A stretch of 64,000 bases of DNA. Source: Saccopteryx bilineata (lineage: Eukaryota > Chordata > Mammalia > Chiroptera > Emballonuridae). The stretch lies in the NCBI RefSeq assembly GCF_036850765.1, contig NC_089494.1, forward strand, positions 58,173,809 through 58,237,808, written 5' to 3'. Of this stretch, positions 47,675-58,690 are shown one piece after another. The notes beneath the pieces were generated by a model. The model searched no databases. It worked only from the letters and a program-made list of their open reading frames with translations, and had not been told where the DNA came from. The position numbers and the translations under genes are program-made. Within the stretch, counting starts at the first letter, position 1. The number at the start of each line of letters is the position of its first letter.

Positions 47675-48668
47675 TTACTTGTGGCTCTGTTTTTTTTTGT
47701 TCTTTGTATCTGATTGGAGAACCCCCTTTAGTAATTCCTGGAGTGGGGGTTTTCTGATGATAAATTCCCTCATCTTTTCTGTATCTGTGAATGTTTTTAT
47801 TTCTCCTTCGTATTTGAAGGATAGCTTTGATGGGTATAGTATTCGTGGCTGAAAGTTCCTCTCTTTCAGGACTTTATATATTGGGGTCCACTCTCTTCTA
47901 GCTTGTAGAGTTTCTGCTGAGAAATCTGATGATAATCTAATGGGCCTTCCTTTATATGTTGTATTCTTCTTTTCCCTGGCTGCCTTGAGAATTTTTTCTT
48001 TGCTGTTGGTTTGTGTCAATTTCATTATGATATGCCTTGGAGTAGGTTTGTTGGGGTTAAGAAAACTTGGAGTTCTGTTTGCTTCTTGAACTTGAGGCTT
48101 TAGTTCTTTCCACAGGCTTGGGAAGTTCTCATCAATTATTTGTTTAAGTATGTTCTCCATTCCATTTTCTCTCTCTTCTCCCTCTGATATACCTATTATT
48201 CTTATGTTATTCTTTTTAATGGAGTCAGATAATTCTTGTAGGGCTATCTCATTTTTTTTAATTTTTGAGTCTCTTTCTTCTTCTCTCTGTTGTGCCTCAA
48301 GTTGCTTGTCTTCTATTTCACTAATCCTCTCTTCTATCTGACCTGTTCTATTAGCTAAGCTTGTTACTTCGTTTTTCAGCTCGTGAATTGAGTTTTCATC
48401 TCTGTTTGATTTGTTTTTATAGTTTCAATTTCCTTGGACATATATTCTTTGTGTTCATGGAGTTGTTTTCTGAGCTCCCTATATTGCCTTTCTGTGTTTT
48501 CTTGTATATCTCGGAGGATTTTTAGGATTTCTATCTTGAATTCTCTGTCATTTAGCTCCAAGGTTTTCAATATATTAAATTTTTTCTCCATAGATTTTTC
48601 CTCATCTAGCTGTGTTACCTCTCTTCTTTTGTATCCATGATATTCGATTTTCTCTTCCTTAATGGCAT
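47675..48668 (-). pseudogene. L1-B ORF1, two 1-nt deletions
   Basis: The start codon equivalent to that of L1-A is at 48668 (MPLRKRK). Two single-base losses relative to L1-A break the frame: near 48624-48626 (two T's where three are expected) and at 48393-48396 (four T's for five). Open pieces are 48376-48591 (71 codons from an internal ATG) and 47675-48160 (161 codons, RRM end and C-terminal domain). The region between is open in frame but has no ATG. The total length is 2 bp shorter than L1-A ORF1, consistent with just these two events. Confidence 0.92.
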
Positions 48669-51122
48669 CTGAGGGTGGTTTTGTTGATAGTATTAATGAG
48701 ATTTAATAAAGAATAAAAAGTTAAAAAAAATAAAAATATAACAAATCGAAAAGAGTTGTTTTTTTAAAAAAAAAATTAATAATGAAATAAAGAAAAATAA
48801 AATAAAATAAAAATTTTTAAAAAAAGGAAATTATTCCCCCCCTCTTTTTTTCCTCTCCTCTCCTCTCCCCTCTTTCTTGAGAAAATCTTGTGGTGGACTG
48901 TGAGTTATAACAAACAATGCCTGTGATGGAGGGCCTGAATTGGGGAAAAGTAATAAAGGGGCAAAAAAGAGAGAAAGAAAAAAAAAAAGAAAAAAAAAAA
49001 AGGAAAAAAAAAAAAAAAGAAAAAAGAAAAAAAAAAGAGCGTATGGACCCACAAAAAGCAAATAAGGAAAAAATTTGGGTCAAGAATAAAATGATTTGCT
49101 TTTAGGTGTTGGTTTTCTAAGAGTTATGATGAGAGGAATAAGAGGAAAATGGAAAAATGGGGGGACAAATTAAAAACTTACTATTGTATTTAGTGGAACA
49201 AGAACTAGATAATATGGAGAGCCAGGGATGGGAGCACTGCTGGTGAGTTAAAAAGGTGAAGTAAAAACCCCCCAAAATGCCACAAACATAGGTTTGAGTC
49301 CCAGATAAGATAATTTGTTTGTTATTGAGGTTTGAATGAGAGGAGATGTAAAGGAGAAAGGAAGAAACTAATATAGAGGGAGAAAAGAAAGAGAGAGAGA
49401 GAAAAAAAGAGGGAACCACTAAAAGAAGAAAAAAGAAAGGAGAGAGAGAGAGAGAGTTAAGGGTTTTGGAGTGCAACCCTCATAGAGAGAAAGGAAGAGA
49501 AGAGAAATGATAATGGGAGATGTAACACTTATGGGTAGTGTAGTTCAAGGAGAGGAGAGAGTAAGACCGGTAGAGAGTTAATCGGCCAAATTGGAGGAGG
49601 AAAAAAAAGTCTCAAGAATGAAGATAAGAGAAACAAACGAACAAATATAATAAAATGGGATAGGTTATAAAGTCTGCAGATTATTCTTGATTTTGAGAGG
49701 TTATCTTCTTGCTTTTTCTTTTCTCTCCCTCTTCCTGGTCGGTGACTCTGTACCCCGGGTTCTGCCCCTTTGGCACGCTCAGGTAGAGGTTTGCAGTTGA
49801 TAAGTCTCTATGGCAATGTCATGTATTGTGCTTTATTCTCTTTGGGAGTCGAGGCTCATTAGCATTTATAGGCTCCGACAGTGAGAGAGTCCGTGTTCCT
49901 GGAGCCTTTCTCCTAGTCTTTCCTTCCTCAATTAGTAGCCTGATAATCCAGCTATGGGGTTGCTGCTGCCTCTGCCTGGATAGTAAGAGGCTCAAAGAGC
50001 TGGCAACTCCCCACTCTATTTCCACTCAGCACAGGGCTCTGGGTAAGGCTCAGTCAGTCAGAGCTGCTAGCATAATCAGGCGGGCTTTCCGCCCACTCGA
50101 AGACCTCTGGCTCTGCCACTCTATCCGGTAACACAAGCGGGCGCCCACTTCCGGGGCGCTTGGAGGAAACTCTCACTCACTGTCTGGAACCAGGATATCC
50201 GGCCAGCAGTCTCACGCTCTGAGTGAAACCCCCAACCGCAGGGAAAAGTTGCAGCGTTGGAATTGAGTCTCGCTCCGTCCCCGTGTGCGGCTTTTGCAAG
50301 GCGCTGGGGGCGGCCCGAGATTCCGCTTTGGCCCACACAAAGGCCCCTGACTCTGCCCCTCTGTGCGATAACACGGGCGCGCACTGCCGAGGCACTCGGA
50401 GGAATCGCTCACTCCTTATCTGCACGCGCAAACCAGGATATGAGGCCGGCCGCGGTTCCCTCTGAGTGAAACAGCCTCCAGCACGGAAAATCTCCACCGT
50501 TGGGATTAGTTCTCACTCCCTCCCATGCGTGGCTTTCCCAGGGCGCTGGGGCTGCCCAGAGACTCTGCCCTCAGCCCACAGAAAGGCCTCTGACCCTGCC
50601 TCTCCGTGGGGCAACACGGGCACCCACTTCCGCGGCTTAGGAAGAAATCTCTCTTCCACTAACTGCGCACCGACCAGGAGACCGGGTAAAAATGGCCGCT
50701 CCGCTTGTCTTTCTTTGTTTGGGTTTGGCGCGAGTGTTAGCTTGTATTGCCCGGGTTGCCACAGGATCAGATTTTCCTCGGCTTGGATCTCCGAGCGACA
50801 GCCTGGTTCGGCCGTTTTTGCTGCGGCGGCCTGGATCTATTCACCCCCTTTGCCCGCCTCAGTTTCTATATTCACAGTTACCAGAGAAAGCCGCCCTGTT
50901 TAGGTTAGTGAGGAAGGCGGAGCATTTCTTACTCCCTATTTCCTTCGGGGTTTGGTTATATATTTAGCCAATTTTTCACTCAATCATACCTTTGGGTGTA
51001 TTGCGAAGAATCTGGAAGCTCCAAGTATAGGTTTTTCTGTTTCTGGTTGAAGATCTTGTTGAGTTTTGGGGGAGATTTATCGGTATCACTTCCTACCCCG
51101 CCATTACTCTGACGTCATCTCC
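48669..51122 (-). promoter_or_regulatory. L1-B 5' UTR / internal promoter with tandem monomers
   Basis: Mirror of the L1-A leader. On the + strand the T-rich part appears as an A-rich block (48979-49036). The monomers appear as 50438-50678, 50195-50437 and a partial unit below 50194. The outer end reads ctgacgtcatctcc at 51109-51122; TGACGTCA is a CRE-like 8-mer at the very start of both L1 copies. Confidence 0.75.
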
Positions 51123-51544
51123 ATATATTCTCTTTCTGAGCAGTCTTATCCATTTTATTCTCCCCAGAGATAATCCAACTCTGAATAAGCATATCGAGCC
51201 CTAAAGATTTGATAGAGGTTCTGGTCCTGGATTTTCAACAATGAATAACGTGTTCTAGGATCACAGAAGGTCTTTTATCTTTTCTCATCTCTGCACTCCT
51301 CAAAACTACTCACTTCTAATCGTTCCACAGGCAACACAGTAAGTCACTGCTGTCTGCCCACCAGCCCTGTGGAATCCTCTGCTGGGTCTCTTGGGTGGGC
51401 AGCATCACCACCTCCCACCTGCACAGCCTCAATTTTGTACAAGGACCTCTTCCACCTTCAATCTCTGTGAGCCAATTCTTTTTGCTTTTTGTCCCCAGAT
51501 TAAGCTTCTTAAAATCATAACTCAACTCGTATTACTTCCCTGGT

Positions 51545-51850
51545 CAATACTCTTGAATGGCTCCTCATTGCCTAACATTAAAGTCTCATCTCCTTGGTCA
51601 AAGCCTTCACCTTTAAGCTCAGAACTCCTTTTCAGTCTCATTGCCCCACAATATGCATCCTGTGCTCCCATCGAAGGGGATTAATAATGTTCCAAGAACA
51701 CATTCTTGTACTTGCTGCTGCTGCTGCCTTCATGCCTTTTGTTCCTGCTGTTTCCTCTTCTTTCCTCTTCTCTCCTGCTTTCCTCCTTGCTCTCTCCAAT
51801 CCCTCCTTACTGAACTCTTGCCCCTCCTGAAAAACCCAGTTTAAAGATTG
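51545..51850 (+). mobile_element. L2-like ancient LINE fragment
   Basis: 'aatactcttgaatggctcct', 'cctaacattaaagtctcatc' and 'tcaaagccttcacctttaag' resemble the mammal-wide L2 3' region. Short and diverged. Confidence 0.5.
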
Positions 51851-51896
51851 TTGACACCTGCTGATAAAACTGGCTCCTTCCCTGGCTCCGTTCACT

Positions 51897-53066
51897 ACCA
51901 CTGCCTCCCCCTACCCAGCCCCTTTCCCTCTGGCTCTGCCCTGCCTCACCCCCAGGGTCCTGCTGCCTCCCCTACCCAGCCCCTTTCCCTCTGGCTCTGC
52001 CCAGCCTCACCCCCAGGGTCCTGCTGCCTCCCCTACCCAGCCCCTTTCCCTCTGACTCTGCCCTGCCTCACCCCAGGGTCCTGCTGCCTCCCCTACCCAG
52101 CCCCTTTCCCTCTGGCTCTGCCCAGCCTCACCCCCAAGGTCCTGCTGCCTCCCCTACCCAGCCCCTTTCCCTCTGGCTCTGCCCAGCCTCACCCCCAGGG
52201 TCCTGCTGCCTCCCCTACCCAGCCCCTTTCCCTCTGACTCTGCTCTGCCTCACCCCCAGGGTCCTGCTGCCTCCCCTACCCAGCCCCTTTCTCTCTGGCT
52301 CTGCCCTGCCTCACCCCCAGGGTCCTGCTGCCTCCCCTACCCAGCCCCTTTCCCTCTGGCTCTGCCCTGCCTCACCCCCAGGGTCCTGCTGCCTCCCCTA
52401 CCCAGCCCCTTTCCCTCTGGCTCTGCCCTGCCTCACCCCCAGGGTCCTGCTGCCTCCCCTACCCAGCCCCTTTCCCTCTGGCTCTGCCCTGCCTCACCCC
52501 CAGGGTCCTGCTGCCTCCCCCTACCCAGCCCCTTTCCCTCTGGCTCTGCCCTGCCTCACCCCAGGGTCCTGCTGCCTCCCCTACCCAGCCCCTTTCCCTC
52601 TGGCTCTGCCCTGCCTGCCTCACCCCCAGGGTCCTGCTGCCTCCCCTACCCAGCCCCTTTCCCTCTGGCTCTGCCCTGCCTCACCCCAGGGTCCTGCTGC
52701 CTCCCCTACCCAGCCCCTTTCTCTCTAGCTCTGCCCTGCCTCACCCCCAGGGTCCTGCTGCCTCCCCTACCCAGCCCCTTTCTCTCTGACTCTGCCCTGC
52801 CTCACCCCAGGGTCCTGCTGCCTCCCCTACCCAGCCCCTTTCCCTCTAGCTCTGCCCTGCCTCACCCCCAGGGTCCTGCTGCCTCCCCTACCCAGCCCCT
52901 TTCTCTCTGGCTCTGCCCTGCCTCACCCCCAGGGTCCTGCTGCCTCCCCTACCCAGCCCCTTTCTCTCTGGCTCTGCCCTGCCTCACCCCAGGGTCCTGC
53001 TGCCTCCCCTACCCAGCCCCTTTCTCTGGGCTCTGCCCTGCCTGCCTCACCCCAGGGTCCTGCTGC
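51897..53066. repeat. ~60-bp minisatellite, about 19 copies
   Basis: The unit is about 60-61 bp: cccccagggtcctgctgcct, then cccctacccagcccctttcc, then ctctggctctgccctgcctc, then a. About 19 copies follow head to tail, with base changes (ctctggctc or ctctgactc; ccctttccc or ccctttctc) and 1- to 4-bp indels. Variants such as tgccctgcctgcctca recur at 52610 and 53037. It is GC-rich and C-biased on the + strand. The apparent proline/serine reading frame is just the repeat translated. Confidence 0.96.
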
Positions 53067-53110
53067 GGCTCTTCTCCTTCTCCCACCACACAGTAGGTCA
53101 GCACTCTCCA

Positions 53111-53875
53111 CACTGTTTTCTCACAGAACACTTTTAAAAAACCATAGTATAGAATACAATACACAGACAGCACAGAGTGAATGAACAGACCAACTAGTCA
53201 CTGCAAGAAATTAACAACATTCAAGCACACCCTTTTATAAACTTGGAAACGACTCGGTGAGGTTGGCTCATCAGACCGGGTGGTTTATCACGTTTCTTCC
53301 TTTTTGTTGCTTTCATTGCAGTACAGCGTAAAATGCAACAAAGACAAAATGAAATATGGACTTTCCTGTTGTTTCTTTTTTGCTTTTTTTAGAAGGTAAA
53401 ACTTCACCTTATCTTTGAAGTCCTCAGTCTTTTTACGTCTTTGATTTAGGCACCATTTAGAAAATACAAGACTCAGCTTTTGGTTAAAACTTCCATTTTC
53501 CAGGCAGGGATCCACAAGTTTATGTACTAGTAATGTTTATATGCAATAAGAGATTAATAACACCCACAAGAATATGTTGACTTCATCAGCTACAGACCAG
53601 CAATTACAGGTGAAATACATTAATGACGGCCAGTCACGCCTATGCTTCCCACTCATTTCCGCATCCGGTGGCTTCTCCGTGCCGGTTCCCGGCATTCTCA
53701 ATAGGGCAGATTCCACACAGGCACACTGCACAAGGACTATGTACAGTGTTTAGTGTTTTGGTTACATATAATGCAGTTTAGATTAAAAAGTCAGTAGAGT
53801 TGTTATTATTTTTACTGTAGTGCACTCGTTAACATCCGTTGAAATCCAGAGAATGTAGTTTGGAAAACATTGCTC
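53111..53875. mobile_element. Candidate hAT-type DNA transposon remnant
   Basis: The left end cactgttttctcacagaaca and the reverse complement of the right end, caatgttttccaaactacat, look like a degraded terminal inverted repeat. The right flank ctctagca resembles the nTCTAGAn hAT target preference. The ~760-bp interior has no transposase I can recognise. Left flank support is weak. Confidence 0.35.
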
Positions 53876-54350
53876 TAGCACGTTTGCTTTAATTTTCAGT
53901 TTTAGTTATCCCTGCGAAGCCCCAAACCTGAAAGTCCCCCGTGAAAGCTTACCTGGCTGATCTGAACAGTCCTGAAATGGGCATTTCCACAGCTCCTGGC
54001 TGTCTCTGCTCAGTCTGCATCCAGGGAAGAAAGGATGGAGGGAGTGGGAATCTTAGAATTCTTACAGCACTTCTGTCAATTCGGTGTGTGTCGTGAAAGT
54101 GATACAGGGCAAATTCACAAAACCATTAGCATAAAAATCCTAGTTCAAATCAAATACGAATATGATCTGAATTACTAATATTAAGGGTCAATAGAGTTAA
54201 AACAGGTTTTTTAGTGAAATTTTTTAAGTAAGAAATGCGCTTTTGTTAAGAAACATACTCTGAGACTACAAAACTAGTTACGTACTCTTTTGCTACATTT
54301 AAAATTTGCTAAATTGTCAATTTATTTTTTTATTTTTCCCCATTCTTAGA

Positions 54351-54379
54351 TTGTGTGTGTGTGTGTGTTTGTGTGTGTG
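54351..54379. repeat. (TG)n microsatellite, interrupted
   Basis: tgtgtgtgtgtgtgt, then ttgtgtgtgtg. Confidence 0.9.
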
Positions 54380-54673
54380 AATCTAGTCTGCTCACTTACG
54401 TGGTGGAGGGCGGGGCAGGTTAGTAGAATCTGTTATGTCACTGTGTTGTCATCCTAGCTTCAATTTTGGCCATTATCTGATTATCTACTTTATGTCTGCC
54501 TGCTTTGGGGCCTAAATACAAATCTAGAGTTGTTCTCTGGATTGTAGAGACTCTACCATTTCTGCCCATGCATTTGATTATTTTACATTGTAGCAGGTAA
54601 GTCTTTTAAAAGTAGATCCTAATAATTACCTATTGTTCTGTGACTAATGTCACTTATCCCTTCTTAACGAGGA

Positions 54674-55120
54674 TAGAGAGTCCTATTTTATTTATTTATT
54701 TATTATTATTTTTTTTTTTTTGTATTTTTTCTGAAGCTAGAAACAGGGAGAGACAGTCAGACAGACTCCCGCATGCGCCCCACCGGGATCCACCCGGCAC
54801 GCCCACCAGGGGGCGACGCTCTGCCCACCAGGGGGCGATGCTCTGCCCCTCCAGGGCATCGCTCTGTTGCGACCAGAGCCACTCTAGCGCCTGGGGCAGA
54901 GGCCAAGGAGCCATCCCCAGCGCCCGGGGCCATCTTTGCTCCAATGGAGCCTTGGCTGCGGGAGGGGAAGAGAGAGACAGAGAGGAAGGGGGGGTGGGGT
55001 GGAGAAGCAGATGGGCACTTCTCCTGTGTGCCTGGCCGGGAATCGAACCCAGGACTTCTGCACGCCAGGCCGACGCTCTACCACTGAGCCAACCGGCCAG
55101 GGCTAGAGAGTCCTATTTTA
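54674..55120 (-). mobile_element. Rhin/Ves-type SINE just upstream of a PDE11A exon, antisense
   Basis: The body 54691-55103 is a well-preserved copy: T-rich start (54691-54723), GC-rich body, and tRNA-like head ending ccggccagggc. A perfect 17-bp repeat, tagagagtcctatttta, lies at 54674-54690 and 55104-55120. It ends only about 97 bp before the exon at 55200, and its antisense orientation places a T-rich tract in the sense of transcription. Confidence 0.94.
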
Positions 55121-55199
55121 AGTTTAGTTTTATCTGGTTTGCTTTCAAGCAAACTAATGTTTTTCTCTTTTCCTACTGCCTGCCTTGGTGTTCTGACAG

Positions 55200-55332
55200 T
55201 TTCAAAGAAAGCATGGAGAAGTCCTCGTACTCTGACTGGCTGATAAACAACAGCGTGGCCGAGCTCGTGGCCTCCACAGGCCTCCCAGTGAACATCAGCG
55301 ATGCCTACCAGGACCCGCGCTTCGATGCCGAG
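55200..55332 (+). CDS. PDE11A: PDE11A internal exon, GAF-B domain (133 bp)
   Basis: After one base completing the serine codon from 26742, the exon encodes 44 residues: [20 protein letters not shown], then [20 protein letters not shown], then FDAE. I recognise this as PDE11A GAF-B. The [13 protein letters not shown] text is typical of GAF domains of the PDE family, where the NxxDAYxDPRF helix is part of the cyclic-nucleotide pocket. The acceptor ttctgacag ends at 55199 and follows a T/C-rich tract; the donor gag|gtagga starts at 55333. The exon ends on a codon boundary. Human PDE11A, as I recall, has isoleucine where this has valine in NNSVAEL, a mild change. The open frame extends into both introns by chance; the exon is delimited by the splice sites and by homology. 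Confidence 0.95.
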
Positions 55333-56139
55333 GTAGGAGGAGTCCGCTCTTTAGGGGTCTCAAGGTTTAGCTGTTACTGTGTTGACAGTTTTCTGTTGGA
55401 AGGAAAAAAAGGGGGGGGACGTTAGACAGATTGACAGCAACCCCCAAGTTTACTGGCAATTTTTTTGCATCTTTCCCCTCTGATCTGATTGTTTGCATTG
55501 CCTACTGTTAACTGACAGAAAAGTTTCCTGTCTCTACCCTGCTTGTGGCAAAGTGGCTCCCTACTGATGTAGTAGTCTGATGGTCTTTTATGATTGGGTA
55601 CCTTTTTATATTAAATGTACATGTATACATATGCTTTAAATGTACCCATGTATATTTTATATTAATCATAGTTTCTATTAAACTCTGAAATAGCTAATAA
55701 AAATATGGGTATAACATAGTTATTTCCCAGTAGATGCTAGAACAACTACAGTATTTTTTAAAAATTGCTCCCATAAAACAGTATCTTGGCTTGTTATTAT
55801 AAAATTTTAATCATTGTGTGGACATATAGAATACATAAAAATAATGTAGATTCTGATACACAGAAGTTTGAATTCTAAGATACTTTCGAGTATCATACAG
55901 ATAAATTTGCACAAACTTATACAATGTCTCTACAGTGTCTGTGGGTGGGGAGTTGGACAACTGAGAGGAGTTGGTGTGGTTGTAGGTGTGGCCAGAAAGC
56001 GAAACCGAGGACTAGTCACCTAAGAGACTGGAGTGTTTATCTCAGGCAGTGGAGAACGAGTAGCTGAGTCACAATGGGGGAGAAGCAGGAGTTGTGTTTG
56101 AGAAAGACCACGCAGGCTACAAAACAGAGGGTAGATTAG

Positions 56140-56320
56140 TAATAATAACTGAGCATTTCTTCTGTGCAACCCTGAGAGGTAGATGTCATCAGCCCTGTTT
56201 TACAGACAATGGGAGCTGGTCTGTGACTCTGGAGACAGACAAGGATTCAATCCTAGTCTCAGACTCTGGATCCTACCCCGTGCTGTCTTCATTGTGTGGA
56301 GTGGAACACGAGGATGGCAG
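56140..56320 (+). mobile_element. MIR-like ancient SINE
   Basis: 'aataactgagcatttcttct', 'cctgagaggtagatgtcatc' and 'ctgttttacagacaatggga' follow the MIR core, then 'ggattcaatcctagtctcag'. Confidence 0.6.
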
Positions 56321-57059
56321 GGCGGCTACAAGCTAAACCTAATCTGTCATTTCATTCAGATCGTCTTTGCAGACCTCTGCAGGGAATTTTTAAATTCTCA
56401 GAAGTCACCACCTTTCTATAGTTGCCTGGAACTCTCTTTCTCCTCCATGTATTTTCTATTCATAACCGAGCATCACTTCCTTTCATGAACTCCCATTCTG
56501 CGTTGGGCGTCTCTCCAGTGTGCTCTTTTAGCTGGCCCAATGCTGACCAGCCTCCAGCTCTCTTCGGTTGTTTCATTAAGTCTGAATTTTGCATTACCTT
56601 CTTTGGGAAAGTGCTCCTTCTATAAGGAAGAACACCACCCCGCTGCCCTTGGTTCTGTGACTGGCAGAGTGGAAATGATTATAGATGTCCGTATTTGCAC
56701 TCATTAGCATTGTGACTGGGCTTGGACCGATTTTATAAAGCCTGTCCTTTTGCTGTATTTCTTTCTTCCTTAATTTTAGAAAATAGTGAAGAACAGATTT
56801 CTAAACACACAGTTTTATCAAGTGTTCTCAGTCTTTCATTATTAATGTCAGTAATAGTTGAGCAAACTGAAAAGCTTGCTATGCAGAAACATCATGCATT
56901 GCCAATTCATTGTTACAAAGTCATATTACTAGATTAGAGGTCAAGAGACAATGGTTGATTGCTATCCACATTTATAGCACTAAATTTGGTATGGATTGCT
57001 CGTAGCTCTGGACCATAAAGTCAAATATTGGAGAAAAGAAAAGAAGCAACAAATTATAC

Positions 57060-57650
57060 CATTTAAAAAAGTTGGTTCATAAGACATGTGCAAATGTATA
57101 ACAAAATATGATGCAGTAAACAGCCACTATCCAGTTTAACAAAAAGAATATGATCATTACTTTTGAATCCTTAACCACATCTTCTTTATTTCCCCCACAA
57201 AGTAACCATGGTCCTAATTTTAATCTAACATTCCTTTGCTTTTCCAGATAGTTTCATCATATAAGTTTGAACCCTTGCCAAATATATATATTGTTATATT
57301 TTGCATGTCTCTAAAGTTTATATAAATTGAATTGTATGTATCAATATTTTTCCATGGCTTGCTTTTTTCTTGAGCCCCATGAATTTATAACTCATTCATT
57401 TATTTTCTCTGCTCCAAAATATAGTATTGAATGACTATGCCTCACTTTATTTATTTACTATAGTGTTGATGGACATTTAGATTGAGTGTTTTTTCTGTTA
57501 CATATATGAACACCAAGGACATTGTTGTACATGTCTCTAAGTATGCAGGTGCAAGAGTATTTTTAGCATCTGTACCTAGGATAATAACATGTTGGTTATA
57601 GGCATAAACATCTTCACATTTATAGGAAATGGAAGAGTCTTGTCCAATCA
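57060..57650 (-). mobile_element. Old L1 3' end (L1M-like), antisense
   Basis: 'ttttgcatgtctctaaagtt', 'ttgatggacatttagattga', 'gttgtacatgtctctaagta' and 'gtacctaggataataacatg' resemble the antisense of an old L1 3' region. Diverged, without ends. Confidence 0.6.
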
Positions 57651-58109
57651 TTGTTCTGTTTTATTTTCTCATAAAAAACAGCTGTGTAGCAAGGACAATT
57701 AATATCTCAAGAATACTTTTTGGTAACACAATGTACTGAGCTTGAATATACCACATCCTTATGTCTACAGGCAGACACTTACCATGCCTCTTCCGGATTA
57801 GTAATGCAGCCATTTTACATTTTCTTCACACTTAACAATCCATTCCAATAAGCCTGCCCTGATGACCCATAAAAAGAGCAATGTAGACTGTCAAGCAAAA
57901 ATGCAACAGTTATTTCCTTGGAATTGAGCATAAAAATTTCATGCCCTGACCCAGTAGTTAGAAGCAATAATGTCTGAAGACAATAAACTGTGGTAAGTTA
58001 AGCAGTCATGTTCTATTCTATAGTAAAATATATATTGAACCATCGTTACTTCTTGGACTTTCCACATAAGTGCTGTCAATCTGTCACACAACTAATAAGG
58101 GTATTTATT

Positions 58110-58690
58110 ATTTAAATTTTTTCCTTTTTATCAAATTTATTTAGGTGACACTGGTTAACAAAATTATACAGATTTCAGGTACACAGTTCCATAATACATC
58201 TCCTGTACACTGAATAGTCAAGTCTCCATCTCTCACTATTTTTCCTCTCTATGAGTTCCTCTACTTCCCCTCAGCCCCTTCCCTCTGGCAATCACCACAC
58301 TGTTATCCAGGTCCACGAGTTCTCTCTCTTTCTCTTTTTTTTTCCTCAGTCCCTCCATCCCCTCTAGGCCCCTTCAACAGCTGTCAGCCTGCTTTCTTTC
58401 TGTGAGTCTGTCTCTGTTTTACTTGTTAGTTTATTTTGTTCCTTAGGTTCCACATGTGACTGAAATCATATGATACTATCTTTCTCTGACTGGCTTATTT
58501 CACTCAGCATAATGATCTCCAGGTCCATCTATGCTGTTGCAAAGGGTAAAATTTCCTTCTTTTTTATGACCGAGTAGTATTCCATTGTGTAAATGTATTA
58601 CAGCTTTTTTATCCACTCATCTATTGATAGGCATTTGGGCTGCTTCCAGATCTTGGCTATTGTAAATAATACTGCAATGAAAGTTCTGGA
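58110..58690 (-). mobile_element. Old L1 3' end, antisense, 5'-truncated
   Basis: From 'tttatttaggtgacactggt' and 'atttcaggtacacagttcca' (3' UTR) to 'gaccgagtagtattccattg', 'tccactcatctattgatagg' and 'ctattgtaaataatactgca' (end of ORF2, all antisense). Older than L1-A and L1-B but with the same order of landmarks. Confidence 0.78.

Larger units (their letters stand above)
43244..51137 (-). mobile_element. L1-B: full-length LINE-1 retrotransposon, antisense to PDE11A
   Basis: The element runs 43259-51122 on the - strand. It is flanked by a perfect 15-bp target-site duplication, atatattctctttct, at 43244-43258 and 51123-51137. It has the same layout as L1-A: a 5' UTR with ~241-bp monomers (starts at 50678, 50437 and 50194 reading leftwards), ORF1, spacer ORF, ORF2, G-rich 3' UTR and A tail. 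The two copies differ at only scattered bases. Here ORF1 has two 1-nt deletions and ORF2 one 1-nt insertion. The intact 15-bp duplication shows an independent L1-mediated insertion, not a copy made by segmental duplication. Confidence 0.97.
26743..55199 (+). other. PDE11A: PDE11A complete intron (28.5 kb)
   Basis: It is bounded by the donor gtaggctttg at 26743 and the acceptor ttctgacag ending at 55199. It contains L1-B, the ERV remnant, many SINEs, the minisatellite and the 178-bp inverted repeat, listed separately. Stretches with nothing I can identify include 27510-29700, 31950-33380, 36700-37770, 40440-41580, 41800-42620, 51140-51540 and 53890-54670. They carry only short open frames without splice-site, codon or homology support. 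Confidence 0.9.

Noticed and set aside
43259..51122. L1-B as part of a segmental inverted duplication with L1-A.
   Set aside because: Each copy has its own, different target-site duplication and unrelated flanks, so the two are independent retrotranspositions.
51848..52237. 129-codon proline/serine-rich frame.
   Set aside because: It is the minisatellite read in one frame, and it breaks where unit lengths vary.
51897..53066. CRISPR-like array.
   Set aside because: Units are directly contiguous with no unique spacers, and the genome is mammalian. It is a minisatellite.
54640..55425. 261-codon open frame ending in the PDE11A exon.
   Set aside because: Only 55200-55332 is supported as coding. 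The upstream part is antisense SINE and the downstream part is intron. Kept only as a splicing hypothesis.
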